This document shows, piece by piece, positions 50,136 through 62,589 of a DNA stretch of 64,000 nucleotides; the first letter of the stretch is position 1; each line of letters starts with the position of its first letter. The notes under the pieces are model-generated. The model was not told the DNA's origin. It searched no databases and was given only the letters and a program-made list of their open reading frames with translations. The stretch is from Micropterus salmoides. Its lineage: Eukaryota; Chordata; Actinopteri; Centrarchiformes; Centrarchidae. The stretch is taken from contig NW_024040707.1 of NCBI RefSeq assembly GCF_014851395.1, forward strand, positions 10,700,187-10,764,186. Reading direction: 5' to 3'. The position numbers were made by a program, and so were the translations under genes.

Positions 50136-50513
50136 CCATAAAACATCAATAGAAATAGAAATAGTCCTGCACTTTAACCCCCATAAAACCACAAATTGTG
50201 TATAAATAGGCAGTGTCTCACTCAGGGTACATAACCATGTAAGTTTCATTAATGTACAATGCAGCCATGAGGTATGAATTACATATGAATACATCACAGC
50301 AGAGAACATTAATATTGTCCAATTAATGTTTGTTCATTAAAGTGTAATTGTTCAGTTCTGTTTTAATTAAGCAAACAAGTAATCTCAATTCCAGATAGCA
50401 TGTATGCATAATGTCAAGCAAACAGATGAAACCTCTCAGCTATAACCAAACTACTTTCAGTGTATTTCTCTGAGTCGCCTATATGGCAGTAAAAGAAGGC
50501 TAATTTAGTTCAG

Positions 50514-50518
50514 ACACA

Positions 50519-50552
<34 letters not shown>
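50514..50552 (+). repeat. (AC)n microsatellite
   Basis: About nineteen AC units with one interruption. Confidence 0.97.
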
Positions 50553-50556
<4 letters not shown>

Positions 50557-53283
50557 ATACACAAAGAGAGAGCGATAGGGAGAATTGTGTTTACATTTTT
50601 TATTACAAGTGTCAACTCCAGATGAGGAAAAAGTTGTTAAAAGGGAATAGAACAGCATTTCCATTATGTTTTTCATGTGCCCCAGGATAGTTTATTTTCT
50701 ATTAGTGAACATGAACTACTGTCCCCAGTAGACAGTCACAAGAGAGGAAAGGTTCCCTGACACATATCACCTGCAAACTGATATCAAATAAGCTGCCAGA
50801 AATGTGTTATTTGTGACTGGTTTGACTTATGAGAATCGAGTCTAAAGACATGTTCCAACCTTTGTAAAGAATAGCTCTAAATGAGGTTATTTCTGTCTCA
50901 TTTTGTAGATCAAATGTAGAAAATTGTAAATTTATTCATCTGTTGTGGTGCGCCATATTTCTGCCCCTTTCTTGTGTTCTACATGTTCCAGCTAAGAATA
51001 AGGATCTTTTAACTCTCGTCTTAATTACCTTGTTTTGGCTACTTTAATTTTGAGTTTAGGATATGATTTTTGTTTTTGCCATGTATTATGACAGGTTCTC
51101 AGAGGGTTTCTTCTCAATTTGTACTGAAGAACAGAGATAAAGCTCTTTTCACAGGCTTTAAGGTTATTTTGCAGATAAAAGGTAATCAAGCATCACTGCA
51201 CAGCTTTCTTAAATTTTTCTAAGAACCTGCGTGAGTGCGTATAAATCACAGCGACACATCTGAAAGTCACCTAATGAATGTCACAGCAGCTCCTTTGAAA
51301 ATTAATCGAAGAAAGAAAGTTGTGAGTGCAGCTGGTATTTTAGGAATACAGGCACACATTTGAGGATGTGTGCTGTCATTGCTGACATAAACCACACTGG
51401 GGTGTTATAGATTTTACCTTATTTCAAACTTTTATTCCAAAAAGTTAGTTCTTGTTCAGAATTTGAAAAACAAAATCTCTTACTTGACAAAGTATGGCCA
51501 TAAAGGTGGCAGCACATTATGTTACAGACAATATACAACTATGACAGTACAATATTGTGTACAGTACACAGGAATAAAAAGTTTAAATCAAAATATTTCT
51601 GTGAAAAAGTTAACAGAGAGTTTAAGAATGGTGATAATACGGAAGTCACACATCAACTTATTCAGCTCAATCCCCAGTGGATTTTATTTGCAGCTTCTGT
51701 AGAGTCTGTGAGAAAATGTAGCTCCATCAGTTCCTGATCTTCCCAAAGCTTTCTTGTCCAGGTCTACTCAGATTTTAAGAACAGTCAGGGAATCTTGGGA
51801 ACTTTATTTTCAATGAGCTTTGCATTTCGGTATAATATGAATACATAAATTTAAGTTGGGGAGTGGTTCAGCGAGCAAGACTCGGGGATAAAACTACTGT
51901 TGGACATCTAGAGAAGCCTAACCGACTCCCGAATTTAATATGCAATAATATGTTGAACCTAACTAATCAAACTTAATTTTCAATCCAAGCCTGAGAATTT
52001 AAATCAGTGACTGAAAAGTATCTAAATCCACTTGGTATACGTCATTAACAAAATATTTCCTGTATTCAAGCAAAGCTTAAGTTGCCAAAACTGAACAAAA
52101 TCAAAAGTGACATGTTACTAAAAACATTAGGGTTGCATGTAACAATTATTCTCATTATTGATTATCTTGATTAATTGTTTGGTCTAAAGATCAACAGAGA
52201 AATATTATCTATTGCATTTTTGCTTACAATGTTTAAATAGTTAAAAGGTGGAGTTATGTTATTCATCTATTAAGAATGTTCTGAAATAATACTGAATAAC
52301 TGTTTAAGTGCAAGTTATCGTAGCACTGTACCCCTGAGGTCTTCTGTAAACAGTTGAACTGTGTCAGATCATGTTTATAATACTGTAGTCAGCTGTTTCA
52401 CAAGCTGCTGGTGGATTTATAAAAGTAGCTACCATATGACACATTCATTATGAGACGCTGCTGTGTACAAAGCCCATCAAGAGACTCACAATTTGTAATG
52501 TGACAACCTTTCAGTGAATCTACAAAAGAGGTTTCATTCATAACCAAAAGCATATTACAAGTGGACGGTATCACTGATTTTCTAAAAATTTTCAAAACAA
52601 TAAATACTAATATCCTTATCATTATTATCATTAAGTGAATCTTAAAATTAAATTTTATCATGCTGACGACATTCATAACACTGCTAACATTAAATAATAA
52701 TTAAGACTTGAATCTTTGTAAAGCGATGCATAAATTGCCCTCAGAGTCAAATCAAGTCACTACCAAAACAATCATAATGCATAATTGTGTTAAGTAAATG
52801 TTGAGCAAGCTGCTTACAATTCAGCTGCTTGCAAATAGCACAGCATGTGGCATTCATACAAGTCTGATGCCTCAGATGGGATGATTTGCAGTCACTGTAT
52901 TTGTGTTATTATAAAAAGGTGTTCAGAAGGAATATTATTCATATAAAAAGGAAAACTGATGAAGTGGTAATTAACATTGTGTTTTGTGGCTATGAATTCC
53001 TTCAAGGCAGAGACTCTCCAATGTTTCCCATCATTACTATAAGCACAGTTCCCTCCACAGGAGCACTCAGTTTAGAGAGACAAACAAAAGCATGATGTAA
53101 ATACTCTCAACAGTGAAAAAGCTGCTCTTCTCTTCTGTCTCCCCCTTCTCCCCATGATTAGCATTTCAAACAGTCCTTGTTTTGCATCAGAGCGTCATGC
53201 TTGCGTGCATGCCATCACAGCCTTGCAGGTGGTGGTCTGTCCAACCAGTGAAGTTGAAAAGCAGCCTTTGTGTGTGTGTGATT

Positions 53284-53308
53284 GGGGGGGGGGGGGGGGG
53301 GGGGGGGG
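53284..53308 (+). repeat. G25 homopolymer tract
   Basis: Twenty-five consecutive G, followed by TCTGTGTGTG. On the tafa4 sense strand this is a C25 run about 600 bp after the stop codon. Homopolymer length is often wrong in assemblies. Confidence 0.9.
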
Positions 53309-53914
53309 TCTGTGTGTGTTTGTCAGAGTGCCTCTTCATGGTAAGGAGAAGTCCAAAGGGATCTGACCTCTTTACAAAGCTCAGAGTTAAGTCTATGGGA
53401 CAGCATTTTCTACAAATGCTACACAATCATAAATTTCTCAGTATTTGTGGTCTTCTGCTTTGATCGGCGGAGAGAGTCACAAGCCACTGACTGGATTCAC
53501 ATTCTGCCTCCTGAAAATCCACAAAATCTCTTTTTAAGTGTCTGCCAGCAAGCTCATCCAAACTTTGATTGAGTGCATCACAATGTGCTCAGCATATCAA
53601 GCACTGAAACAATGATCACTTGCAGTAGCTGCCTCTTTGGACTGGGAAAAGGTGCTACGTCATTTTATCTTAAGTTAATTGCTATTAAATTGTCCAGTCC
53701 ATGGGATTAACCCATATAACTGTGTTCAAGCCAAACAAAATTAAAATAATGAGTTCCTGCAGTTTAAAGCTCAGGCAGGAGATATCTAATTAAATCTATT
53801 TTGTTCTTTGCTCTATCTGATGGGGTGGTCACTGTCCTCAGAGTGCAGTGTTAGTTAAGGTTACTGCTGCAGGCCAGGACGGGCTTGTACTGATGAGATG
53901 GAGCTTCTGACTTG

Positions 53915-53926
53915 CTACCGTGCCAC
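53915..53926 (-). CDS. tafa4: tafa4 last coding exon (three codons)
   Basis: After acceptor TTTCTGTTTTCAG the minus strand reads GTG GCA CGG TAG, giving V-A-R-stop in phase 0. This matches the VTR end of mammalian TAFA4 and a tiny last exon in the same place as in the other family members. Confidence 0.8.
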   Translation of the reverse strand: MAR

Positions 53927-56900
53927 CTGAAAACAGAAACATATGAAGGTACAACATTTCACAACTCTGGATTTTGTTAATTTGTTTCAACATAATTTAC
54001 ATTCAATAAGCTGAGGGCTAACATTTTATCGTATTTTGCTCGTTTTCAGTCCGACCACTTGCTAAGCCCAGTCCTTGAATAACAATTGTCCAATCATATA
54101 GCTTAGCGACTAACAACCATAGGTAAGCTTTGGATTTCCCCACATGGCAAAACAGTGTGCATGGGGCTAAAACCAATACTCTGCATCTCAAGAGTTTAGG
54201 GGGATTGAGTCTTTACAAAATTAAAAACACAATTACAAAAGTGTATGAATAAATGTGTGTGATCATCTGCTTTTACGTAAGATATGATTGTTAGCATGCC
54301 TAGCTAACAACCTACAGTAGTAACTAAATGCATTATTGTGAGGTTTCAAAAAGATCTGTTCAGCACTGGAAGATCTGGTATGTAAGCCAGGATGCTACTT
54401 CAGTGTTTAGAGTAATGTTAGCTGTTAGCTGATGACAAGATTCCAGGGAGTCAATGCAACAGGTCAAGATATTGTTACAGTACATACAGTAACTCCCTGT
54501 AAGGCCACAACTTGTTTGTGTTGCATCAGTGATGTGTGTAACTCAGCAGTCTCCCTAATGAACAGACATCTCTTGAACTAAACCTTCAGACACTGGAAGT
54601 GAGTAGATGCGCAGTCACAGACTGAAGACACAGGCGAGGTTCTGCATCTTTGTACTACAACACTTCCTCATCTGTCAGGCTGTCCTTAAGACCAAACACC
54701 ATTTCACAATGCATTCAAATGTGTAATCAACAGATGATCTGAGTGTTAAACTTTTTATGTGGTATATATCAGCAAGCAAGTCCAGCCCTCAGATCCGTGG
54801 TAATGTGGTGAATAAACACACTCCAAACCTCTCTGTGATGTGGGGTGAGAAAGAGATTTGTATCAGTTAATAATTTCAGTTGTCAGTGCATTTTCTGTCC
54901 TGGTATCACCTCAAATCTTGTGTCTTCAGAGAGATGGGAACATCTGGCCAATAGAGGTCAGAGGAACCAGACTGAACCTTTGGAATTCAGCCTCTTCACC
55001 TGCTGCCAGAGTGTGGAGCTTCCAAACAAGTGGATACAGTCTGGACATTGAGTTTTTTTGTTTGTTTGTTTGCCTATGAACAGTTATGTGATAAGACTGT
55101 CTGAAGGTTTATCTGACTGACATGTTGATAAGTGAAAAAAAATCACATCTTGAGAAGCTTCTGCAGAGCCACGGATCAAAAAGATCTCTTTAACTTGCAG
55201 CATAATACTTTAAAACTTATTTTCAATGTGTTTCCAATCAATATATCTCCATTTCACATCTGAGGGCCTTTCATAGCTCAATAAGCTGTAAGAGGTTTAC
55301 ATGCACTAAATATACGTCTTTTTTTTTTACTATAAGCGTGTGATGACTTTAATTGGCTGTAGGAGGTTGCGGTTGAAGACATAAGGACGACTGACATGAC
55401 TGCTATGGAAATAGAACAAGGAAAGCCTTACTCATACAGCGCACACAGAGGAGGTCTCTATCACAGTGTTATCAATGTGTAGGACTCTTAGTGAGAGAGA
55501 AAATAGGCCATTTGATTGTGTTAGATTTTCCAAACTAACTGCAAAAGTGAAGCATACAGTTTATAAATTCAAACATTAAAGCATAAATCTTACCGCTGTG
55601 TTGCTCGTCCAAGTATGTTTTTCTATAGTAAGTTTTCAAATTGACTATCCAAAGGTTATTACAGAATGAAACATTTTATTTTTGAGACAAAAAAAGCAAA
55701 AGCTAGCTGTTTCCTTCAGTAGATTAACAATGCTGCTCCTTGATTTTCATGTTCTACATACTGACTATTTGAATGGGAAATGTAACATTAGTTTAAGCCT
55801 CAGCTTTTTAGCATTATGTTATGTACTGTATGTAGCTATCATGTACATTAAGAACCTTTTTACAGAGTTCCTTTAAAACAAGTCAGCTAGAAACATTATA
55901 AAGTCAGATGGAGACATTATACTTCTACTCCAGTACTTTTATTTGATCAATTTTACGTGTTTTTCTACACTGTGGTATTGCTACTTTTGCTTAAGTACTT
56001 ATTCCTCCACTGCTCTCTTCTGTTTTATTCTATTGTTCAGTAGTATAATCTGATGGACCACATGACTACCGGATATCTTTTGATCAGTGGCTGTGTGCTG
56101 GCAGTGCTAACTTGGCCCTGTTTCACTGTAAAATGTTTCCCCCAGGAATCATACATACTGAATAAAACAGCAACTGATGAGAAAGTGCATTTCTAAATGC
56201 AGTGCGGTTTCCTTTGGCCGTCAGATTTAATTACATGGGTTTTAGTGTTCAGTAGTTTACAGCTTATTTCATGTTTGTCCTCTTGGCCCCATCATTGACC
56301 AGATTATAGAATTAGTTTTTCTAAGCCCACTGTGCCTGGTGGAGAGCAAGAGGGTTGATATGGCCAATGGGAGCAGTGATTATGCTTGATTTTGGAATCC
56401 TTCAGCATCAAAGGAGAGCTTATAAAAATAAAGCTTTGTGATGAGCGCTCACAAGTCTGTCAGCCACTGATTTTCATAAAAGTAACGCAATAAAACAGGA
56501 GCAGATTTACCATATCTCTGCATTTAAGTGTTTATAAATACCATGTCTTAAATTACAGCCATTTTGTGTTAGGTCTTTTGCACAGTGTTGGTGCCGCTGT
56601 GACTCAGACTAATGCAGGCCTTCTCCTCACCTTTGTGGTCTTTACTTTGTTCCCAGAGATGCACGACCAGCCAGTGAGGTCAGGGAGAACTCGGCACTCC
56701 TCCCCCTCCAGACACGGCTTCATTTTACACCACCACTTCTGTCGCACAATGGAAGCTGGAGAGAAAAAACACACCACAGCAGAAGGTCACTATTTAGAAA
56801 CGAGGACTTCAAAAAAGACTTGTTTGGGAAAAAAACTCAATCAGAAGTCACACTCTCTGGTTCTTGAATGCCTGTGTATCAGTAGATTCTGGTGAAACTG

Positions 56901-58817
56901 ACTAATCTGACTCTACTTTGAGTAATATATTCATGTAATATCAGAATATTTCCAGTTTAGAGAAGTAGAAGAGGGTCCTAGTAAAATTACCTTCAACACA
57001 AGAGGGTAGAGCCCTTGTTGTCCCCGCCACCTGTCCTGGGAAGCAGGAGCACTTGACTGTTTGAGAGCGTTCTTCAATTTTGTTCTTATTGCAGCAACGA
57101 TGAGCAGCAACCACTTCACAAGTCCCTGTCCTCTCCTGCGATGACCCTGAGGAAAGGAATTTAGAGGAAAAGGCATTCAGCATTTACATATGGAAGTATT
57201 ATAGTAAAATGGCAATGATTTCTTAACTTTAAATTAAATAAATCCCGTTGTCTTTGTATTACACTCTTTCAATTGACCAGGCATGTAAGCACTGCAATGC
57301 AATACTTCAGCCCTGATTTTGATGTTTTTGAAGCTACAGCACCACCAAGTGGATCGAAAGCATCAGCACATCTGTCATTGTCGAGGAAAAAAACATTAGA
57401 ATGTCAAATCAATCGGCATGTTCAGCCACCTAATTTAATGTTTCAGATTGTGTATTATCCAAAATGATCAGAATAAACAGCAGGAGCAGAAATTTATTTT
57501 CCACATTTGCATCAGTATCATTTCACAGAAACACAAATAAAAGGAATTGGATGTTACTTTTTGGTTGTTATTACACCATTAATGATTCATACAGATAAGC
57601 TTAAACTAAACTTCCAGTTGAACGGGTGTAAGAAAGCAGAAGTAAGAACATAAGAGACAAACATGTGTATGGATATTGCTAATTTAGAACTGAGGTGTCT
57701 GTCTGCCTGCATGAACACCTGCAGGACTTTGATGTTGATGAATTCATAGTTAAAGTAGGGTTTTAAATCAGTCAAAGCAGAACTCTAAAATGAAACGTAA
57801 TTATTCAAAACAAAGACAAATCTCAGATTCAATTTTATTAATTAGTTATCCATACGAGGTAACTAAGAAGTGTAAGGGAAAATGTATTTTAAACGGCTTG
57901 ATTTTTCTCCGAGGAACTACTTGTATGTTTCCATTTAATGCTATTTTATACTTCTACTCTAATACATTTCAGTTGGAAATATTGTATGTTTTGAATATGA
58001 ATTTGGTAGCAGTTTTTTCTTCAATCGCTCCTATGAGGCGGGGCTGATCTCTAGGCTGGGAACCACTGAATTAAACAATCTAAAGCTATATAAAGGGCTC
58101 AAAATGTTGTGCATGCATTGATTCATCAAGATAAACAATTTAATGTAATGTATAATAATATATCAGTCACAGGAGACATTTTTTTGTGGAACCAGTACTT
58201 TTACTTGTGATTCTTTAAGTCAATTTTGATAATGATACTTTGAACACTTACTGATAAAGGAAATTAAATTATTTTAATTTGTAATGGAGTACTTTCAAAT
58301 TATTTTTATTGGTATTTTTATTAAAGGAAGGAAGGTACTGATAGAAAATATTAAAAGTATTTATTTTTGAAATGTTGTAGTGTGTATGCCATATGTCATA
58401 TACAATAACATTATACTAGATATAATTACATTCAGTTAATTGATTGGCAACAGTCAATCAGTGCATGGCTAATCAAATCCCTTTCACAGCATCTTAACAT
58501 TAATATTCTAGTCTGTGGATTAATTGTTTTACCACAAGGTTTTGAGTACACCTCCATAATCATTTCTGTTTATAATGAGAAGCACTGTGAGTTTCAGGTC
58601 CTTGTTGCTTAAAATTAACTCTCTAACGAGCGACCAGGCTGTTGACCAGGAGCCATAATGAGTCCCTTAGGGGTGTGAGACTGGTCTGGTTGAGTCTGAA
58701 CCTACCTGTCTGTCCTCGGGAGCTTTGGTTGCCAGTGGACACTAGCTGGCTACAGAAGCCTACACAAAGAAGCAGGAGGCCCCAGTGTAATGGTCGAGCC
58801 ATTATGTTCAGCTTCAT
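53915..58817 (-). CDS. tafa4: TAFA4 chemokine-like secreted protein (spliced gene, 4 coding exons)
   Basis: Joining 58817-58706, 57146-56991, 56755-56631 and 53926-53915 on the minus strand gives 134 codons with matching phases at each junction. A signal peptide (about residues 1-27, core HWGLLLLCVGFC) is followed by a polar linker and the TAFA domain starting TGTCEVVAAHRCC. All ten cysteines follow the same spacing as in tafa1. CFPGQVAGTTR and the C-terminus KVKTTK-VAR are typical of TAFA4 (human ends KVKTTK-VTR; about 140 residues). TAFA4 is a secreted neural and immune modulator; in mouse it comes from C-low-threshold sensory neurons. The gene is convergent with tafa1, as in human. TAFA2 and TAFA3 share parts of the domain, but the SIV.QKWWC context, the C-terminus and the position next to tafa1 favour TAFA4. 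Confidence 0.93.
54053..54175 (+). repeat. Dispersed repeat shared with 63,870-63,945
   Basis: AACAATTGTCCAATCATATA and AAGCTTTGGATTTCCCCACA recur at the right edge of the window as AGCAATTGTCCAATCACAAC and AAGCTTTGGATTTCTCCACA, in the same orientation. The family is not identified. Confidence 0.55.
55915..56015 (+). repeat. Teleost 'AGTACTT' repeat copy
   Basis: TTATACTTCTACTCCAGTAC, ACACTGTGGTATTGCTACTT and TTGCTTAAGTACTTATTCCT followed by CCACTG match the family at 38.46 kb. It lies in the tafa4 intron before the last coding exon. Confidence 0.65.
56631..56755 (-). CDS. tafa4: tafa4 coding exon 3
   Basis: Acceptor TTTCTCTCCAG and donor AAAG|GTGAGG on the minus strand bound 125 bp. With the preceding G it encodes A-SIVRQKWWCKMKPCLEGEE, CRVLPDLTGWSC and ISGNKVKTTK, holding the last four conserved cysteines. 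Length and phase equal the tafa1 exon at 43192-43316. Confidence 0.96.
56991..57146 (-). CDS. tafa4: tafa4 coding exon 2, cysteine-rich domain
   Basis: Acceptor TTCCTTTCCTCAG and donor GAAG|GTAATT bound 156 bp. It encodes [40 protein letters not shown] and GTTRALPSCVE with six conserved cysteines. The similarity to tafa1 exon 39022-39162 is striking: only scattered substitutions between CEV and PSCV. Confidence 0.97.
57925..57985 (+). repeat. Short 'ACTTCTACTC' repeat fragment
   Basis: AATGCTATTTTATACTTCTA and CTAATACATTTCAGTTGGAA match the inner part of the common teleost AGTACTT repeat. Confidence 0.45.
58706..58817 (-). CDS. tafa4: tafa4 coding exon 1, signal peptide
   Basis: The exon itself starts at 58822 after acceptor TTTGTCTGCACAG; the ATG follows five bases later (GCAAG-ATG). 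It encodes MKLNIMARPLHWGLLLLCVG, then FCSQLVSTGNQSSRGQT and one base, ending at donor ACAG|GTAGGT. An internal methionine at residue 6 is a possible alternative start that would still leave a complete signal peptide. Confidence 0.9.
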
Positions 58818-59691
58818 CTTGCCTGTGCAGACAAAGAGGTTCATGCACATTTGAACAGAAATATGTGTAGCCTATATGTTTGCGTAAGACCATAAAGTTT
58901 CTGATACCCCCTGACTTGTGATATGTGGTTTATAATTTCTGCATCTGATATTTGCTTGTTTATGACTTTCACATCACTAAGCTAAGCCAAGGCAAATCAA
59001 AGAAATGCCAATAAAAGCCAGAGGCAACTTTGAGGCAGATAAGAGTGGGTCCTTGCACTCTTTTCCGACTCTTATTATCCTTTCGGCTGTAAACATCTCT
59101 GCATTCAAAGCTCAACTCTTCCTCCACAACAAGTTATATTCCATGAGTCACAGAAAAACTGGGACATGGACTTTTAAGTCATACCACAGCAATAACTACT
59201 GCAAAACAAAGATGACATAAAGCAAAACATCACTTAATTCACTAGTTTTCTTGAGCCGTTTTCTTCCACTCACAGCTCATTTATGTTTATCATTTCCAGT
59301 ATTAATTAATCTGCAGATTATTTAAACAATTACGAATCCTTCACAATTTCCCAAAGTCTAAGCTTCAAATTGCTTTGTTTTGAGTCCACAACTTTAAGAT
59401 ATTTAACTTAAAATCACATAAAACAGAGGGGAAAAAAGCAAATCCTTACATTTAAGTAGCTGGAGCCAGCAAATGTCTGGTAATTTTCATCTGAAAAATT
59501 ATGATTAATCATCAGCAAATTAGTACGCGATCAATTCATCATTTAAAAAAAATGTTTTTACAAGTATTGCACATTAATATTCAATGATAAAGACATAATT
59601 TGTCATTAATCAGTCTCAGAATATGTCTGCCATATGCCAGTAAAGCTACTGTATGACATACACACATACTGTACCATGTTGTATACCATGA

Positions 59692-59719
59692 TAATAAATA
59701 AATAAATAAATAAATAAAT
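59692..59719 (+). repeat. (AATA)n microsatellite
   Basis: About seven AATA units. Confidence 0.9.
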
Positions 59720-60094
59720 TTATTTACAGAATACACAAGAGACTATATAAAAATAAAATACATATAAGTTTGCTCAATAATGAGTTAGCCACAGTTAAAA
59801 ACAGACTTTTGACAGTGACTGAAATTAACATTTTTACCTCTGCTCAGGTTACTGATATACATGATAAGCCACCGCTGAAATCCCCATCAGTGTCTGGATT
59901 AACATCATGTGTACCATATAATGATAAGGATGCAAAAGTTAGTTGTAATCCTCCAGTTTCTCAAATTTTCTGCCTCAATTAGTGTGAGCGAGAAAAACAA
60001 TCGGCCCGTCTTCTGGTGAATAACGACCCAGCTGCTCAATAAAAAGCTGCAGATTCACACATCAGCTCTTCTCCCTGGAGTTTTTGTAGCCTAC

Positions 60095-60210
60095 CTTTCC
60101 GGCAGGATGTCATCTGAGAGACGTGTTGGTCTGTGACTGTCTGTTGGATCACTCCGGCGAGCAAAGCCTGCCAGCTTTTCGCGTCAGGAAAATTAAAACT
60201 TAATCAAGAC
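60095..60210 (-). other. tafa4: Possible 5' untranslated exon of tafa4
   Basis: On the minus strand a relatively GC- and CpG-rich interval (GCTTTGCTCGCCGGAGTGAT) ends in GCCGGAAAG|GTAGGC, a good donor, 1.3 kb before the first coding exon, whose acceptor requires an upstream exon. The start is unknown. Confidence 0.25.
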
Positions 60211-60304
60211 AGAAACCATCTGTCTCCCGGACGATAGGCCTATGCGGCCACTTTCATTAGCGCCATAAGAAGCTTATAGAGACTGCTGACATCCTGTCAC
60301 CAGT

Positions 60305-60460
60305 TGTGGAACGGAACTAAGTAGGCTACATTTATTCAAGTATTGAACTTGGAGCTACTTGTATTTTTCTTTCCGTTTTATGCTACTTCATACTACTCAA
60401 CTAAGCTACTTTCCACTAAACTACATTACATTTAGGCCTAACTCCATTTAGCCTACATCA
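60305..60460 (+). repeat. Teleost 'AGTACTT' repeat copy
   Basis: CATTTATTCAAGTATTGAAC, GGAGCTACTTGTATTTTTCT and TATGCTACTTCATACTACTC are parts of the family listed at 38.46 kb. Confidence 0.65.
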
Positions 60461-60669
60461 GGTACAAAATACCCCTTAGAAATTATTATTAATTAATTAT
60501 TATTTATTAGTACATCTTGCTGATAATAGTTACTTTTACAAGGTACATTTATTTGTCATATTACAACAGGGTCGTACAATGAGATGCAGTTTGTAGTAAG
60601 CAAACAATTTATACAAAAAAGTATATAAAATAATATACAGAAATAAAGTATTTTGCAGGTGCACTGCTG

Positions 60670-61155
60670 AGGCTATCATCAGCAAATGTACCCTTAAATG
60701 TAGGATTTTTACTTAACTGGGTACTTTTACTTTGAGGTATTGGTGCTTTTACTAAAGTCAATAGTCTGACAGTTGTGGAAACTAAGTATGTTTACTCCAG
60801 TAGCCTACTGCACCAAAAGTAAATTAGAGTGCTGAGGTAGGCCTACTTGTGCTTTCCTTTATGATTTAAATTTTGTGTTACTTTACGTTCTCCATTACAT
60901 TTCAGATTTGTTTTGTTCATCTTACTCAAGTAAAATGTTGAGTGCATGACATGTAGGTGCACCATTAAAGTGATGTTCACATTAGTGCATCAGCAATTAT
61001 AATCCAGTAAAATGGGTCATTCTGCAACTCAGTATATTTTGATGCTACTTTTACTTACTGTAAGATTTTGAATGCATGGATTTTACTTATGAGTGTTTTG
61101 ACACTGTAGTATTGCTACATAAAAGTAAAAGATCTGAAGAATTCTTCCACCACTG
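60670..61155 (+). repeat. Teleost 'AGTACTT' repeat cluster
   Basis: Two or three pieces of the family: AATGTAGGATTTTTACTTAA, GGGTACTTTTACTTTGAGGT, then ATTCTGCAACTCAGTATATT, GATGCTACTTTTACTTACTG, CACTGTAGTATTGCTACA and TTCTTCCACCACTGCC. Strong decay. Confidence 0.6.
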
Positions 61156-61499
61156 CCTGTCACACACATCTGCATCTAAAAGTCTAGTCATGTGGTTTAT
61201 TCTGTTCTCACGTAATATTTTATTTCTCAAGTTTTCTTTAAGGTCATATCTAAAAACATCCTATTTACTTATTTATGCTGCACTCTGCCAAGCAGCAAAG
61301 GTGAGATTTCACACCTGATAGTTTGCTCCATAAGTTCCTGAAATTAAAAATAGAATTTGCAATGCATTAATTAAGTACGTAACATTACTCAAAGTAACAT
61401 GTAAAACTGAGATTTAAATATTCAATTAGGCCTCACCAGAAAAGTGCAATATTATTTCCCAAAATCAATAAAATATTTATAATTGCTCAGGGATTCTTA

Positions 61500-61880
61500 T
61501 TCAAGAAATAATTGGGAAATATGCTCATTAACCAAAAAGTTTGCTATAGATGCGAAGACTGAGACCATTACTAATTAGCTGCCAGTTAGCTTAGCTTAGC
61601 ATAAAGACTGGACTCTAAAGGAAACAAAATGTGCCTAATAGTACTCTAAAATTTCACTGGTTAATGATTTTAATTGATTAATCTGTACAAAAAAGCAATG
61701 TGTTCAAATAACGTGGTTATGTACCACACTAGCAAGCTTCAGGGGTGCTAAGCAGCAGATTATTTTTGGACAGCATCAAGCTAGCTGCTTCTAGTCTTTA
61801 TGCTAAGCTAAGCTAACCAGCTGCAGGCTGGGCTGGCAGTGGCTTAATATTTAAAAATGTTGGCACTATTCCTTTAAAAT
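61500..61880 (+). repeat. Near full-length foldback MITE of the 'GCTTAGCATAAAGACTGG' family
   Basis: Both ends are present: TTGGGAAATATGCTCATTAA ... CAGTTAGCTTAGCTTAGCAT / AAAGACTGGACTC on the left, and AGTCTTTATGCTAAGCTAAG / CTAACCAGCTGCAGG ... GGCACTATTCCTTTAAAAT on the right. The two halves are inverted repeats of each other around a ~170-bp centre. Confidence 0.7.
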
Positions 61881-61974
61881 TGTCACATAAATCATTTGTT
61901 ATTTTAATAAAAACAAAAGCAATATATGTATATGACTTCCTATTTAAATATGTTTAATGTTTAATTTAACACAC

Positions 61975-62520
61975 TTAAGCCCTGGACACACTTGCTTTTA
62001 ACTACGCATTCGCATCGGCAAGATGGCTGCCACGCGTACCCTGCGTTCCTTTGAAGTGTAGGTTGTGCATGTCTCCAGAAATTAACGTTACTTGTCCGCA
62101 AGATGCAATTCAGCACATGAACATGGGGCAGTTGGTTACCCAACAGCCATTAAACGTAAAAGAAGGTGGTCATCAGCAGACTTAAAAAAGGACATTTATT
62201 GCGGGATGTTTACAATAAAACACTTGGAGCTAGTCTGCAATTACCAAGATCGTTATGATGTCTCATTAAAATCATACCCTCCTCGAGTGTCGCTGTTTGC
62301 TTTGTTAACGATGTGCATATTCGGAGGTTGTCAAGATAATCCGGTGTCAGCGAGGGATGATCAAGCCCTGATCTGCCCCTAGTGGATTCACGTTTAATCG
62401 TCTAGGTACACGCAAAGTACGCAAGAAAGCATGTGAACAATGCCGTTTGCGACGCTGACACCTGTTTATACCTACGCATTGTTAAAAAGCAAGTATATCG
62501 GGGATTTTAAAGTTCTTCGA
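61975..62520 (+). other. Repeat-like spacer between tafa4 and uba3
   Basis: The interval is richer in CpG than its surroundings and has TACGCATT words near both ends (AACTACGCATTCGCA and ATACCTACGCATTG), suggesting a decayed non-autonomous element. A 96-codon plus-strand frame here (62092-62382) has no recognisable domain. Confidence 0.3.
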
Positions 62521-62589
62521 GATGATCAGCGCAGCTGCCCTATTGCTTCCAAGTGAAGAAAGATGACATGGGGGAAAAGATTCCTCCAC

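Larger units (their letters stand above)
45200..53914. other. Region between tafa1 and tafa4, including the tafa4 3' UTR
   Basis: No host exon was recognised. It should contain the tafa4 3' UTR on the minus strand from 53914 downward, whose end I could not fix; AATAAA on the minus strand occurs at about 51,801, 51,685 and 51,430 among other places. Simple repeats, one repeat fragment near 50,065 and a G tract are listed separately. Confidence 0.6.

Noticed and set aside
56931..57176. 81-codon minus-strand frame at the tafa4 exon
   Set aside because: It is an out-of-frame shadow; the neighbouring frame encodes the TAFA cysteine domain with correct splice phases.
62092..62382. 96-codon plus-strand frame between tafa4 and uba3
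   Set aside because: It lies in repeat-like sequence and shows no recognisable domain or splice context.
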